This document shows, in pieces, positions 6,149-14,597 of a DNA stretch of 34,436 bases. The position numbers and the translations under genes are program-made. Location: IMG/VR virus record IMGVR_UViG_3300006750_000037, positions 1 to 34,436 of that record, one strand, 5' to 3'. Each line of letters opens with the position of its first letter. The first letter of the stretch is position 1. The notes under the pieces are model-generated. The model was not told the DNA's origin, ran no database searches, and saw only the letters and a list, made by a program, of their open reading frames with translations. Source of the DNA: a virus.

Positions 6149-9041
6149 AGTTCTGATTGAGGGTCGTAGGTTGGATGTAAAAGAGAAACTAGACTTCTCT
6201 TTCAATTACTCCGTGGCTGATATTCGCGACCCGTCTAAACGTAACACGGAATACAGTAAGACGATTCAATGTCCTTCAACGGCTAATAATGACAAGCTGT
6301 TCGGTCAGATATTCGATGTCAACATATCGAACCCTTATGACTCCACATCTCTTAATGTAGAGGTGAACTTCAACCCCAACAAGAAAGCAGAAGCTAGAGT
6401 TATTTCGGACGGTGTGGAGGTGTTCGCGGGGGTTGTTCAGTTACGTAAAGTAAAGATAAAGAGCAGCAACTACATCTACGAAGTTGTCTTTATCGGTCGG
6501 CTGATTAACATCTTCTCAGTATTAGAGAACAATTTGTTAAGTGACTTTGATGACGTTAACGGGGTTCGTAATTATCATATAGACTTATCTACTTACGACC
6601 ATATATATGACCGACCCACTCAGGCGGCTTCTTGGTCTTTACCCGTTGGTTCTGGATATGTTTACCCGATGATTGATTGGGGGCTGTCTGACTTTTATAC
6701 TTCGTCTAGCGAACGCATTTACGATGTAGTTGATTTTCATCCCGCTGTATATACTAAGCAGATGGTAGATAGTATCTTTAACTTTGCAGGATTCACCTAC
6801 ACAAGCACGTTCTTTAATTCTACTTTTTTTAAGCGGCTTATAATTCCACTAACCAAAGAACTAACCCTTCCTGACGTTGCCGCAAATACACGGACATTCA
6901 AAGCGGTTAAGACTGTGGAGCAGATGCTTCACCGATTGAGTACGCAATTCCCGAACACATACGGGAATGAGCAGTACTTCCTAAATACAGAGATAATGGC
7001 TAAGTTGTGTTTTGAGGATGAGGCTATACTTGGTTTTGATAATAACGACCAGTATCAGATGTTATCAACTCCTGGAAACCTATACAACATTGACGCTGAT
7101 GGAAACTATATTTTTAAATGTCAGGAGGTAGAACGAAGGGACTTATTCAGGGCGTCTGTTGACTTGAAGTTAACTGAGAACTACGCCTTTACACTAACTC
7201 ATCCCACTTATGATGGTGTTATGCAACTTGTCCATTATGACGATTCTACATCAACGCTTAATGTGGTGGAAGAAACAGCATGGTCTTGGAGCATCACAGG
7301 GGTGGTCGGTACGGTTGCCACTCAAACGGTTTACGTTGAAGGCGAAGTTACTACTCGATTGGATGATCAAGTGTATATTCGATTTGTAGCAGACGACCCC
7401 GATACGGGTTATAGAACCGACTTTAGAATAATGATAGGCGGAACGGTTAGACTTGATTTCCGCTGTACTGGAGGTTACTTTGAAAACGCACCCGTACAGA
7501 ATCATTTATACGAAGGTGACACCATGACATTAAGCGACTACCTACCTGACGTTGGTATGAAGGAGTTCTTCATGGGGTTGGTAAATATGTTCAATCTTTA
7601 CGTAACTGTTGACCCTACAAATGAAACGAACCTTTTAATAGAAACGCGGGACGACTTCTATACTGGAGGTATAACAAGAGATTGGACTAAGAAACTAGCA
7701 AGGGATAAGGATATAACCTTAGAGCCTGTTGGACTACTAACAGCGGGCGAATACATCTACACCTACTCAGAGGACGGAGACTATTACAACAAACGCTACG
7801 AAGATAATCACGGTCATGTGTATGGTCGAAGGTGTGTGAATGTGGATAACGACTTTCTAAATAACACCCACGACACGGAGATAGTATTCTCAGCTACTCC
7901 ATTAGTGAATGACAATCCATCAAATCGGATAATTCCAAAGATATACGATTCAGACATAGATGAGGGCGCAATGCCAACAGACGCAAACATAAGAATCTTA
8001 TACTATGGTGGTCTATTAACTTCCAACCCCGTATGGCATCATAAGTCTATACCTGGAGATATTCAGCGTGCAACTTACCCATACGCGGGACACCTCACAC
8101 ACCCGATTGCACCAGCCCAAGATATTAACTTCGGGTTAACCAATGAGATATACTATTCAGAAAATAGTTTCACAGGTTCGCTATTGGTAACGAATAACAA
8201 TCTTTATAACGCCTTTTATCGTAACCATGTTAATGAGATAACAAGCAAGGATTCAAAGGTGCTGACGGGTCTATTTGATTTGACTGAATGGGACATTAGT
8301 AAGCTAGATTTCAGAGATCAGATTCTAATAGATAATTCATACTGGAGACTGAACACGGTTAAAAACTACAATCCATTCAAAAGAGGGTTAACAAAGGTTG
8401 AATTAATTAAGATCTTAGAGGTGGTTTCTTTAAAAACCGAAACTTTTGCCGTAGGGTCACAAGGACACTCAACCACAACAAACGAGAAACCCCCGAAGGT
8501 AGCAACCTTACTACGTAAGAACCTGAACCAATACCCTGAGTTCCACGGAAGCGTATCAGGTAAAAGGAACAGGGTAAGAGATTCGACTACATTCTTTAAA
8601 ATAATCGGGAACGATAATTACGTAGCTGATGGGTGTAGGAATGTGACAATATTAGGTGACTCCAACAAAGTAGAAGCAGGGCTTGAAAACGTAGTTATAA
8701 TCAACTCAGACGGTCAGACGGTTACAGAAAGCAACACCACAATAATAGACGGGAAACGGCAATGGATACACGTAGATAAAGACGATGACTACACCGCTAG
8801 AGATAGAGAGTTTATTCTTTGCGATTGCACTAGCAAAGTGGTAACTATAACGCTACCTCCTGTTGCTGACAGTACAGATGTTAGGATACAAGTATTAAAG
8901 ACAGATGTAAGCGCATCGGGCGTAGTAGTAGATGGGGATGGTAGCGAAACAATCAACGGATCAACTACCTATAATTTAGGTTCTCAATATGATTTTGTAA
9001 GCATATGGTGTGACGGTGTAGAATGGTTTATAACTGAATAA
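6141..9041 (+). CDS. Large tail protein with fibre-like C-terminal domain
   Basis: At 966 residues this is the largest gene here. The N terminus (VLIEGRRLDVKEKLDFSFN, then DIRDPSKRNTEYSKTI) is characteristic of a Bacteroidota phage tail protein family thought to sit at the tail tip. Near residues 830-870 there is a stretch of short repeats (NDNYVADGCRNVTILGDSNK) like a beta-helix. The last 90 residues (from QWIHVDKDDDYTARDREFI) resemble C-terminal beta domains of tail fibres, with ITLPPVAD and DGSETING motifs. This suggests one protein combining a tail-tip part with a host-contacting end. The stop TAA shares its last base with the start of the tape measure gene. Confidence 0.7.
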   Translation: MAEVLIEGRRLDVKEKLDFSFNYSVADIRDPSKRNTEYSKTIQCPSTANNDKLFGQIFDVNISNPYDSTSLNVEVNFNPNKKAEARVISDGVEVFAGVVQLRKVKIKSSNYIYEVVFIGRLINIFSVLENNLLSDFDDVNGVRNYHIDLSTYDHIYDRPTQAASWSLPVGSGYVYPMIDWGLSDFYTSSSERIYDVVDFHPAVYTKQMVDSIFNFAGFTYTSTFFNSTFFKRLIIPLTKELTLPDVAANTRTFKAVKTVEQMLHRLSTQFPNTYGNEQYFLNTEIMAKLCFEDEAILGFDNNDQYQMLSTPGNLYNIDADGNYIFKCQEVERRDLFRASVDLKLTENYAFTLTHPTYDGVMQLVHYDDSTSTLNVVEETAWSWSITGVVGTVATQTVYVEGEVTTRLDDQVYIRFVADDPDTGYRTDFRIMIGGTVRLDFRCTGGYFENAPVQNHLYEGDTMTLSDYLPDVGMKEFFMGLVNMFNLYVTVDPTNETNLLIETRDDFYTGGITRDWTKKLARDKDITLEPVGLLTAGEYIYTYSEDGDYYNKRYEDNHGHVYGRRCVNVDNDFLNNTHDTEIVFSATPLVNDNPSNRIIPKIYDSDIDEGAMPTDANIRILYYGGLLTSNPVWHHKSIPGDIQRATYPYAGHLTHPIAPAQDINFGLTNEIYYSENSFTGSLLVTNNNLYNAFYRNHVNEITSKDSKVLTGLFDLTEWDISKLDFRDQILIDNSYWRLNTVKNYNPFKRGLTKVELIKILEVVSLKTETFAVGSQGHSTTTNEKPPKVATLLRKNLNQYPEFHGSVSGKRNRVRDSTTFFKIIGNDNYVADGCRNVTILGDSNKVEAGLENVVIINSDGQTVTESNTTIIDGKRQWIHVDKDDDYTARDREFILCDCTSKVVTITLPPVADSTDVRIQVLKTDVSASGVVVDGDGSETINGSTTYNLGSQYDFVSIWCDGVEWFITE

Positions 9042-10783
9042 TGGCAAAGAAAAAAGTAGCATTTAAGCTAGAGCTCGATACTTCCGAAGCAATGGAGGGA
9101 GTCGAAAAGACAACCGAATCAGTCGAAGACTTAGGTAAGCAAACCAAGAAAACTTCAGGCGAAATGAAAGGCGGCTTTAAAGCTGCTGAACAAGGAACTA
9201 AGAAGCTAGGTACTTCCGTTGGTGGGCTTATTAAAGCGTTGGGAATTATCGGGGTTGCTATGGCTGTCTTTAGTTTTATGAAAGACATTCTATCCAAGAA
9301 CCAGAAGATAATGGACGCGCTTTCAACGGCTACCATAGCCCTTGAGATAATCATTAATAAGCTATTCAGCGCGGTTGCGCCTTTGGGTGATGCAATGAAG
9401 TCAGCATTTGAAGACCCTAAACAATCACTTATAGAATTAAAAGACTTTATAAAAGACCGCTTTATGGTTTTCATTAAGGGGTTTGGGGATCAGTTCATAG
9501 CTTTAGGCGGTATCATAGAAAGTGCTCTTAAATTAGATTGGGATGCAGTAAAGAAAAATACGAAAGACTTAGGTGAGGCGTTAGTTCAGACATTTACGCT
9601 AACAACAAAAGAAGAGAGGTCTGCTATCGCAGAGTCAATGCGTGAATTTGCGAACGAGGTCAAAGATGCTACGCTAGCAGCAGTAGATCAAGCAGATGCT
9701 CTAACTAAACTTAGAAACGAGGTAGAACTTTTAGAGGCGGGTCAGAAAAAGATACAGATGACCTACCAAAGAGACGCAGAACTCCAGAGACAAAGGCGGG
9801 ACGATATACGGTTAACACTTGCAGAACGAATAGAAGCAAATGATAAGCTAGGAACGATACTAGAAGACCAGATAAAAGAAGAGCAAGTACTAGCAGATAA
9901 ACGCCTAGCGTTAGCTATAAGAGAAAGGGACGAACTAGGAGCTACCACAGAAAGAAAAGCCGCAGTACTAATAGCAGAAGGTGAACTCGCAGACCTTAAA
10001 GAAAGGATAAAAAGCCAAGAGTCTGAGCAGCTTACAAACCAAGCAGCACTAGAAAAAGAACTCTTCGACCTCCAACAGGAACTAAGAGTAGCCACTTTAG
10101 AGGAACGGGAAAAGGAACTCGAAGAACTTGAAATCTATTACGATAGGTTAGATGAAATTGCAAGGCTCGCAAGTGATACAAGTGTTGACCTAGTAGCCGC
10201 AAGGAATGAGGCGATAGATGAATTAAACGAGAAGCATAGAAGCGAAGATTTAGCAAAAGACAAAGCAGCCAAAGCTAAACTTAAAGCGGCTGAAAAGAAA
10301 CTAGCAGACGATAAGATTGCTGTTGCTCAGTCATTAGGTAATGTGTTAGGAGGTATAGCAGCGGCAATAGAAGGTGAAAGTAAGGCAGCGGTTGCAGCAC
10401 GTAAAGTTCTGGCGGTTGCTCAAATTGCAATAGATACCGCTACCGCAATAGTGGGCGCGATAAGTCAGGCTCAGTCAGTCCCCTATCCTGGAAACCTTGT
10501 AGCAATCGCTACGGGAGTAGCTGCGGTAGTTGCGGGAATCGCAAGCGCAACAACAACGCTTAATACCGCTAATGTTCCTGGTCCTTCAGCACCACCACCA
10601 CCACCACCACCAAGTCTTTCAGCACCTTCACCAAACTTCTCAGGAATATCAACCAACACCACCGAACTAGGCAACACCGAACAAGCGGAGTTGATGCCTA
10701 TTCAGGCGTTTGTCGTAGAGACGGGAATAACAGGAAGCCAAGAAAACGTCAACCAGATAGAAGGGCAAGCCACATTTGGATAA
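9041..10783 (+). CDS. Tail tape measure protein
   Basis: This 580-residue protein sets tail length and is threaded through the tail tube. An N-terminal part rich in GxxK/T leads into a hydrophobic segment at about residues 59-83 (LIKALGIIGVAMAVFSFM). Residues 200-430 form a long charged coiled coil. A second hydrophobic, alanine-rich segment lies at about 460-505, and a run of prolines follows near 516-525, encoded by CCA/ACC repeats. By the usual relation of about 0.15 nm per residue a tail of roughly 85-90 nm is expected. Antisense open frames across it are by-products of its codon pattern. Confidence 0.85.
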   Translation: MAKKKVAFKLELDTSEAMEGVEKTTESVEDLGKQTKKTSGEMKGGFKAAEQGTKKLGTSVGGLIKALGIIGVAMAVFSFMKDILSKNQKIMDALSTATIALEIIINKLFSAVAPLGDAMKSAFEDPKQSLIELKDFIKDRFMVFIKGFGDQFIALGGIIESALKLDWDAVKKNTKDLGEALVQTFTLTTKEERSAIAESMREFANEVKDATLAAVDQADALTKLRNEVELLEAGQKKIQMTYQRDAELQRQRRDDIRLTLAERIEANDKLGTILEDQIKEEQVLADKRLALAIRERDELGATTERKAAVLIAEGELADLKERIKSQESEQLTNQAALEKELFDLQQELRVATLEEREKELEELEIYYDRLDEIARLASDTSVDLVAARNEAIDELNEKHRSEDLAKDKAAKAKLKAAEKKLADDKIAVAQSLGNVLGGIAAAIEGESKAAVAARKVLAVAQIAIDTATAIVGAISQAQSVPYPGNLVAIATGVAAVVAGIASATTTLNTANVPGPSAPPPPPPPSLSAPSPNFSGISTNTTELGNTEQAELMPIQAFVVETGITGSQENVNQIEGQATFG

Positions 10784-10813
10784 AACAAAACTGAACACTT
10801 TATATTTTAAGAC
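10775..10813 (+). promoter_or_regulatory. Promoter before the head gene module
   Basis: TTTG at 10775-10778 is followed after 22 bases by TATATTTT at 10801-10808, matching the Bacteroidota TTTG / TAnnTTTG layout with one changed base. The downstream AAGAC runs straight into the ATG at 10814, so the message would have almost no leader. Confidence 0.55.
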
Positions 10814-11380
10814 ATGGAGCAGTTACCACTTATAAACTTAACGATAGATGAGAACGAAGAAACTGGAGTTGAATTCATCGCACTTGTAGACACCCCCGCA
10901 ATCGAAAGAGAGTGGATGGCTTTCAATAAGCCGCAAAGGTTCAAAGTTCAGGACAAGGAAAAGAGGGTAGTAAGCGGTGCAGCAATGGTTTCTAACCTTC
11001 CTATTTACAGACAGGATGAAAGCGGTAAGCCGTTCTACGTGAAGTTCTCACCTGAGACAATAGAAAAGATAGTACACAAGTTCTTTAAATCTCAGCCGTC
11101 AAGCGCGGTCAATCTGATGCACGAAGAACTGACCGAAGGCGTTTATATCTTTGAGAGTTTTATAATTGACGACCGCAAAAGAACCCCTGAAGGATTCGAT
11201 AAGATGCCCAATGGTTCGTGGTTTGTTTCCATGAAAATAGAAAACGATGATGTGTGGGAGAAAGTAAAGGACGGAACTTTTAAAGGCTTCTCAATAGAAG
11301 GAATCTTCATTGACCAAGCTACTAAGAACTTAGACAAGCAACTAATAGACGAAGTAATCCGAGTACTATCCGAAAGCTAG
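10814..11380 (+). CDS. Prohead protease, XkdF-like
   Basis: This 188-residue protein is a predicted serine protease that matures the capsid. It resembles the XkdF-like phage protease family: VDTPAIEREW near residues 26-34, SGAAMVSNLPIYR at 54-66, a candidate catalytic histidine in NLMHEE (His103) and a candidate serine in KGFSIEGIF (Ser160). The spacing of His and Ser fits the herpesvirus/HK97-type protease fold. It stands directly before the scaffold and major capsid genes, the normal place for this enzyme. It has its own promoter-like element. Confidence 0.8.
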   Translation: MEQLPLINLTIDENEETGVEFIALVDTPAIEREWMAFNKPQRFKVQDKEKRVVSGAAMVSNLPIYRQDESGKPFYVKFSPETIEKIVHKFFKSQPSSAVNLMHEELTEGVYIFESFIIDDRKRTPEGFDKMPNGSWFVSMKIENDDVWEKVKDGTFKGFSIEGIFIDQATKNLDKQLIDEVIRVLSES

Positions 11381-11464
11381 AAAAATTACCGTAGCAACAA
11401 GCGCACCACTCAGGGCGCAAGCACCGTAGACGAGTATCTGCATAGGGTCTTTATCGTTTTCCAT
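11366..11464 (-). CDS. Possible antisense membrane microprotein, 32 residues
   Basis: On the minus strand, in the 150-base gap between protease and scaffold, an ORF starts at ATG 11464 and ends at TAG 11366-11368. The product has an acidic head (MENDKDPM) and one convincing hydrophobic helix (QILVYGACALSGALVATVIF). It would be the only gene on this strand. A membrane helix of this quality by chance is possible in a 32-codon ORF, and the start has no clear upstream promoter, so the call is weak. If real it could be a superinfection or lysis-timing peptide. Confidence 0.25.
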   Translation of the reverse strand: MENDKDPMQILVYGACALSGALVATVIFLAFG

Positions 11465-11482
11465 GTAGCTAAAGTAATATTT

Positions 11483-11519
11483 TTTCAAACACCCCGACCC
11501 TTTTTATATTTAAAGACAT
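11483..11519 (+). promoter_or_regulatory. Promoter before scaffold and capsid genes
   Basis: TTTC at 11483-11486 is followed after 18 bases by TATATTTA at 11505-11512, then AAGACAT. The 17-base block TTTATATTTAAAGACAT (11503-11519) differs by one base from that at 13742-13758. Unlike the copies at 4892 and 10799 it is separated from the ATG by 11 bases. Confidence 0.6.
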
Positions 11520-11530
11520 AAGCCCTTACT

Positions 11531-12151
11531 ATGGATATTAAAGAACTCGTACAAAAGAACCTCCCTGGAATCAAAAAGCTATTGAAGTTTGAAGAGGTTG
11601 AGGAAGTAAAAGCAGAAGATGTAAAATCGGCTGACGGTACGGTGCTAAGAATTACACCTAATGTAGAAGTAGGCGCGCAGGTTGAAGTTATCGGTGAGGA
11701 TGGTGAACTAACTGCACCCGCTGATGGAAACCTAGAACTAGAAGACGGTACATTAATCACAGTTGAGGGCGGTGTTATTGTCGAAGTTCAAGCGGTTGAA
11801 GGTGAAGAGGCACCTGAGGAAATGAACGAGGTTGACGAACTAGAACCAACACCAGAAGCCCCCGCTTTTGATTTGGAGAAACTACAAAAGCAGATAATCA
11901 ATAAATTGAATGTAGCAATCACCGAGAAGATTGAGAAGCTACGATTTGCGACTGTTGAAACGGTAGACGAATTGACAAAGGAAAACAAAGAACTGAAAGA
12001 AGGACTTGCATTGGTGGTTGAGATCGTGGAGAAGTTTGCAGAGACACCAAGCGAGAAACCAAAGAAAACGCTTAATAATCCTTTCGCTAATAAGAGAACT
12101 AACGATGTCGACCTAACGGCACTCGCAAGAAAAATAATATTTAAAAAATAA
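11531..12151 (+). CDS. Capsid scaffold-like protein
   Basis: This 206-residue protein lies just upstream of the major capsid gene, where scaffolds are encoded. It is strongly acidic in the middle (EVQAVEGEEAPEEMNEVDEL) and has a beta-turn-rich repeat region (TAPADGNLELEDGTLITVEG) that recurs in scaffold-like proteins of Bacteroidota phages. A long helix with coiled-coil character lies near residues 115-170, and the C terminus is basic (KKTLNNPFANKR). Basic C termini bind the capsid protein in known scaffolds. Only 3 bases separate it from the capsid gene. Confidence 0.7.
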   Translation: MDIKELVQKNLPGIKKLLKFEEVEEVKAEDVKSADGTVLRITPNVEVGAQVEVIGEDGELTAPADGNLELEDGTLITVEGGVIVEVQAVEGEEAPEEMNEVDELEPTPEAPAFDLEKLQKQIINKLNVAITEKIEKLRFATVETVDELTKENKELKEGLALVVEIVEKFAETPSEKPKKTLNNPFANKRTNDVDLTALARKIIFKK

Positions 12152-12154
12152 AAC

Positions 12155-13129
12155 ATGGCTTTTGATGTAACAGGTTTAGATGCCTACGTAGAAGAGAATA
12201 AGCCCGACTTAGGTGCAGCGGTTGTACTAGGTGCTAAGATGATGCAGCACGCTACCGTAATGCCTGGAGTTAAGGGTGATGTAAAATTACCAAACGTTGC
12301 TAACACTATTTTCTTCCAGACGGGAGGAAGCTGCGGGTTCAACGCTTCAGGTTCATCTACTTTTTCACAGAGAACTTTATCTCCTGGAAAAGTTAAGGTA
12401 GATATGGAATGGTGTCCTAAAGACTTGGAATCAATTTACCTAAGCTCACAGATTCGGGCGGGTGCTTATTATGATTCAGTAGAACCATCTGATGTTTGGG
12501 CTATGATCCTTGAAAACGTTACTAATGAAATCGCAGCAGCGGTAGACGTTAGTATATGGCAAGGTGACACCTCAACAGGAACAGGTAACAATCAGTTCTT
12601 CAACGGATTTATTGACACAATAGGTTCGGGTGGTATTGACGCTAATACAACTTCAATCTACTCTGGTACTGCTCTAACGGACATTAACCTCCACTCTCAG
12701 GCACTTGAAGCACAACACAGACTTTATACAGCACTTTCCAATAACGGAATAAGCGGCTCTGATATTACGTCCTTCATTGGATATGATGCTTACGCGGCTT
12801 TAGTTTCAGCACTTATAAATGGTGGTTCTACTTATGGTTCTTTGATTAACTCAGGACTAGGTGGAGCAGACCCCGCAGCAGATCTTTCACAAGGACTTAC
12901 CTTTCCAGGAAACAACATGAGTGTTGTACCTGTACAGGGGTTAACTGGAACGGGTGACGCTTACGCTGGAAAGACTAGCAATATGTTCATCGGAGTTGAC
13001 GGAATTGGAGACGAGACTAACCTTAACGTCTGGTACTCGCAAGATAATGACACCGTGAGAATGAAGTGTGAATTTAAGGTAGGAACGCAAGTTCGTTTCC
13101 CTGGAGAGATTGCAAACATTATACTTTAA
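12155..13129 (+). CDS. Major capsid protein
   Basis: This 324-residue protein follows the protease and scaffold genes. It starts MAFDVTGLDAYVEENKPDLG and contains SIYLSSQIRAGAYYDSVEPS and VTNEIAAAVDVSIWQGD, a layout of N-arm, spine-helix and P-domain segments that I associate with HK97-fold capsid proteins of Bacteroidota phages. The last residues (CEFKVGTQVRFPGEIANIIL) match the conserved end of this family. Codon use is clean and no frame damage is seen. An A-rich tract (AAAATAAAAC) precedes the ATG, as is usual for efficient starts in Bacteroidota. Confidence 0.8.
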   Translation: MAFDVTGLDAYVEENKPDLGAAVVLGAKMMQHATVMPGVKGDVKLPNVANTIFFQTGGSCGFNASGSSTFSQRTLSPGKVKVDMEWCPKDLESIYLSSQIRAGAYYDSVEPSDVWAMILENVTNEIAAAVDVSIWQGDTSTGTGNNQFFNGFIDTIGSGGIDANTTSIYSGTALTDINLHSQALEAQHRLYTALSNNGISGSDITSFIGYDAYAALVSALINGGSTYGSLINSGLGGADPAADLSQGLTFPGNNMSVVPVQGLTGTGDAYAGKTSNMFIGVDGIGDETNLNVWYSQDNDTVRMKCEFKVGTQVRFPGEIANIIL

Positions 13130-13147
13130 CATTTAAAACCCTATTCG

Positions 13148-13666
13148 ATGGCGTGTGTATTAACTCAAGGTTTTTCACTCGATTGCAAAGAAGCGATTGG
13201 TGGTATTAAGTCGGTTAGGTTTGCGACCCTTGCACAATGGGACACACTAACTCCCGCTTATTCAACAGGCGCGGTAACCTTCGGAACTGCTGACACGGTA
13301 TTTTATAAGTACGAGTTGGACAAGGAGGAAAGTTCATTTAACGATGACCCGACACCTGGAAGCAACAAAGGAACTCTATACTATGTCCCCGCTATTATGT
13401 TCATCCTTTCAAAGTTGGACGTAGCCAAGCGGAACGAAATGCAACTACTTGCTAAGAATAGAGTTGTGGCAATCGTGGAAACTAGAGAAGCGACTCCGCA
13501 ATATTGGGCAATCGGAGTAACCAACGGGCTAGACCTATCAGCGGCTACCGCTGGAAGTGGCGTGGCTGCGGCTGATTTGAATGGGTACACTATGACCTTC
13601 ACAGGATTAGAACCTAACCCACATGTTAACGTTTCAAGCGGTGACCTTGCGTCAATAACGAATTAG
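13148..13666 (+). CDS. Probable major tail tube protein
   Basis: This 172-residue protein is encoded 18 bases after the capsid gene. It starts MACVLTQGFSLDCKEAIGGI and shows FYKYELDKEESSFNDDP in the middle and a C-terminal WAIGVTNGLDLSAATAGSG, followed by NGYTMTFTGLEPNPH. That order (a strand-rich core, an extended loop, then a GY-TFTG-EP motif) is typical of a virion protein family common in Bacteroidota phages and likely to form the tail tube. The tail tube call is inference from abundance-type position before a terminator and from fold-like pattern; a head decoration protein is the alternative. Confidence 0.5.
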   Translation: MACVLTQGFSLDCKEAIGGIKSVRFATLAQWDTLTPAYSTGAVTFGTADTVFYKYELDKEESSFNDDPTPGSNKGTLYYVPAIMFILSKLDVAKRNEMQLLAKNRVVAIVETREATPQYWAIGVTNGLDLSAATAGSGVAAADLNGYTMTFTGLEPNPHVNVSSGDLASITN

Positions 13667-13688
13667 AATATTTCTGTTTATCGTTCGG

Positions 13689-13724
13689 GAAGGGGGTTGC
13701 TATTTAGTGACCCCTTTCTTTTTT
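13689..13724 (+). terminator. Rho-independent terminator after the capsid block
   Basis: GAAGGGGGT (13689-13697) pairs with ACCCCTTTC (13710-13718), a 9-bp stem with one G-T wobble and a 12-base loop, followed by six T (13719-13724). It closes the protease-scaffold-capsid-tube transcription unit and lies just before the next promoter-like element. Confidence 0.75.
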
Positions 13725-13741
13725 AAAACAATTTCACGGAA

Positions 13742-13758
13742 TTTATATTTAAAGGCAT
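13742..13758 (+). promoter_or_regulatory. Promoter-like element after the terminator
   Basis: TTTATATTTAAAGGCAT differs by one base from the element at 11503-11519. TATATTTA at 13744-13751 is preceded, 18 bases upstream, by a T-rich tract that also serves the terminator. The ATG lies 12 bases downstream at 13771. Confidence 0.55.
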
Positions 13759-13770
13759 AAGATATAAAAC

Positions 13771-14220
13771 ATGGCATCAACAGTAACAGCGGCTACATTC
13801 ACTTCAACCATAACCGAGTCAATCACGTTGGCTGGTTCTGACAGGGGTTCTACTCATACCTTTACGGTATCAAGTGTTAACGAGGTCTATAATCAGATCG
13901 TAACAGTAGATACTTCTGAGGTAGATATTCTAGGCTTCGGATCAGCAACGGGACAAGGAATTTTTTTAAACACCGACCTCAGATATATTCGGATAACGAA
14001 TAAGGACGATACTAACTTCGTGACCATCGGGGTAAGTGATACGGGTTCGGATACTTTCTTCGTGAAGTTGGAAGCGGGGCAATCATATCTAATGTGTAAC
14101 GATGACCTAGAAGTTCACGCAACGGGTGGAGCTTCATCAACGTTCAGTCAGATGGACAACATCAGCGCAAAGTCTGATACCGCTGCCTGTGATTTAGAGG
14201 TGCTTGTCGCGAGTGTATGA
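13771..14220 (+). CDS. Small virion protein, beta-rich
   Basis: This 149-residue protein is rich in threonine and serine and predicted to be all-beta (VTAATFTSTITESITLAG; RYIRITNKDDTNFVTIGVSD). The segment FFVKLEAGQSYLMCNDDLEV resembles jelly-roll type small virion proteins. It is probably a capsid decoration or tail protein. It begins a new transcription unit after a terminator and promoter-like element, and its stop overlaps the next start (ATGA). No enzyme motif was seen; the virion assignment is from position and composition. Confidence 0.5.
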   Translation: MASTVTAATFTSTITESITLAGSDRGSTHTFTVSSVNEVYNQIVTVDTSEVDILGFGSATGQGIFLNTDLRYIRITNKDDTNFVTIGVSDTGSDTFFVKLEAGQSYLMCNDDLEVHATGGASSTFSQMDNISAKSDTAACDLEVLVASV

Positions 14221-14597
14221 TACGTATAACGAAGTCAACGGCTAATGATGTAACTGTAACCCTCACCGAGAAGGGTACGGCTTCACATTATCTATTTGAA
14301 TTTCAACACTTGACCACGATGGAAAAAGACTACTGCATCCAACAGGACACGAGTTCTTTTCAGGATAGATACAATCAATTCGAGATAACCGAGCAAGCAA
14401 GCCCCACGGCTGCGGATGGTGAGGTGCTATTAAAAGAAGGTGAATTGAGGTATGTTATCTTCGCTAATTCATCTTCATCTAACATTGACCCTTCAGGCTT
14501 GACCGCTTTAGAGAGTGGAATGTGTATTGTTACAGGAACGACAACAAGCCCAACAGAGTATAGTAACAACCCTGAATACGTAGTCTATGAAGGATAA
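14217..14597 (+). CDS. Conserved Bacteroidota phage protein, 126 residues
   Basis: This beta-rich protein starts MIRITKSTANDVTVTLTEKG and contains SFQDRYNQFEITE, LKEGELRYVIFAN and LTALESGMCIVTGT. This run of motifs recurs in small proteins next to portal and capsid genes of Bacteroidota phages, with no established function. It may be a virion or assembly component. It is coupled to both neighbours: an ATGA overlap before and an 11-base overlap with the portal gene after. Confidence 0.6.
   Translation: MIRITKSTANDVTVTLTEKGTASHYLFEFQHLTTMEKDYCIQQDTSSFQDRYNQFEITEQASPTAADGEVLLKEGELRYVIFANSSSSNIDPSGLTALESGMCIVTGTTTSPTEYSNNPEYVVYEG

Noticed and set aside
9028-9474. 148-residue minus-strand frame opposite the tape measure gene, and similar ones at 9763-10095 and 10483-10677
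   Set aside because: They mirror the codon pattern of the tape measure gene, are serine-rich with low complexity and have no promoter or start context.
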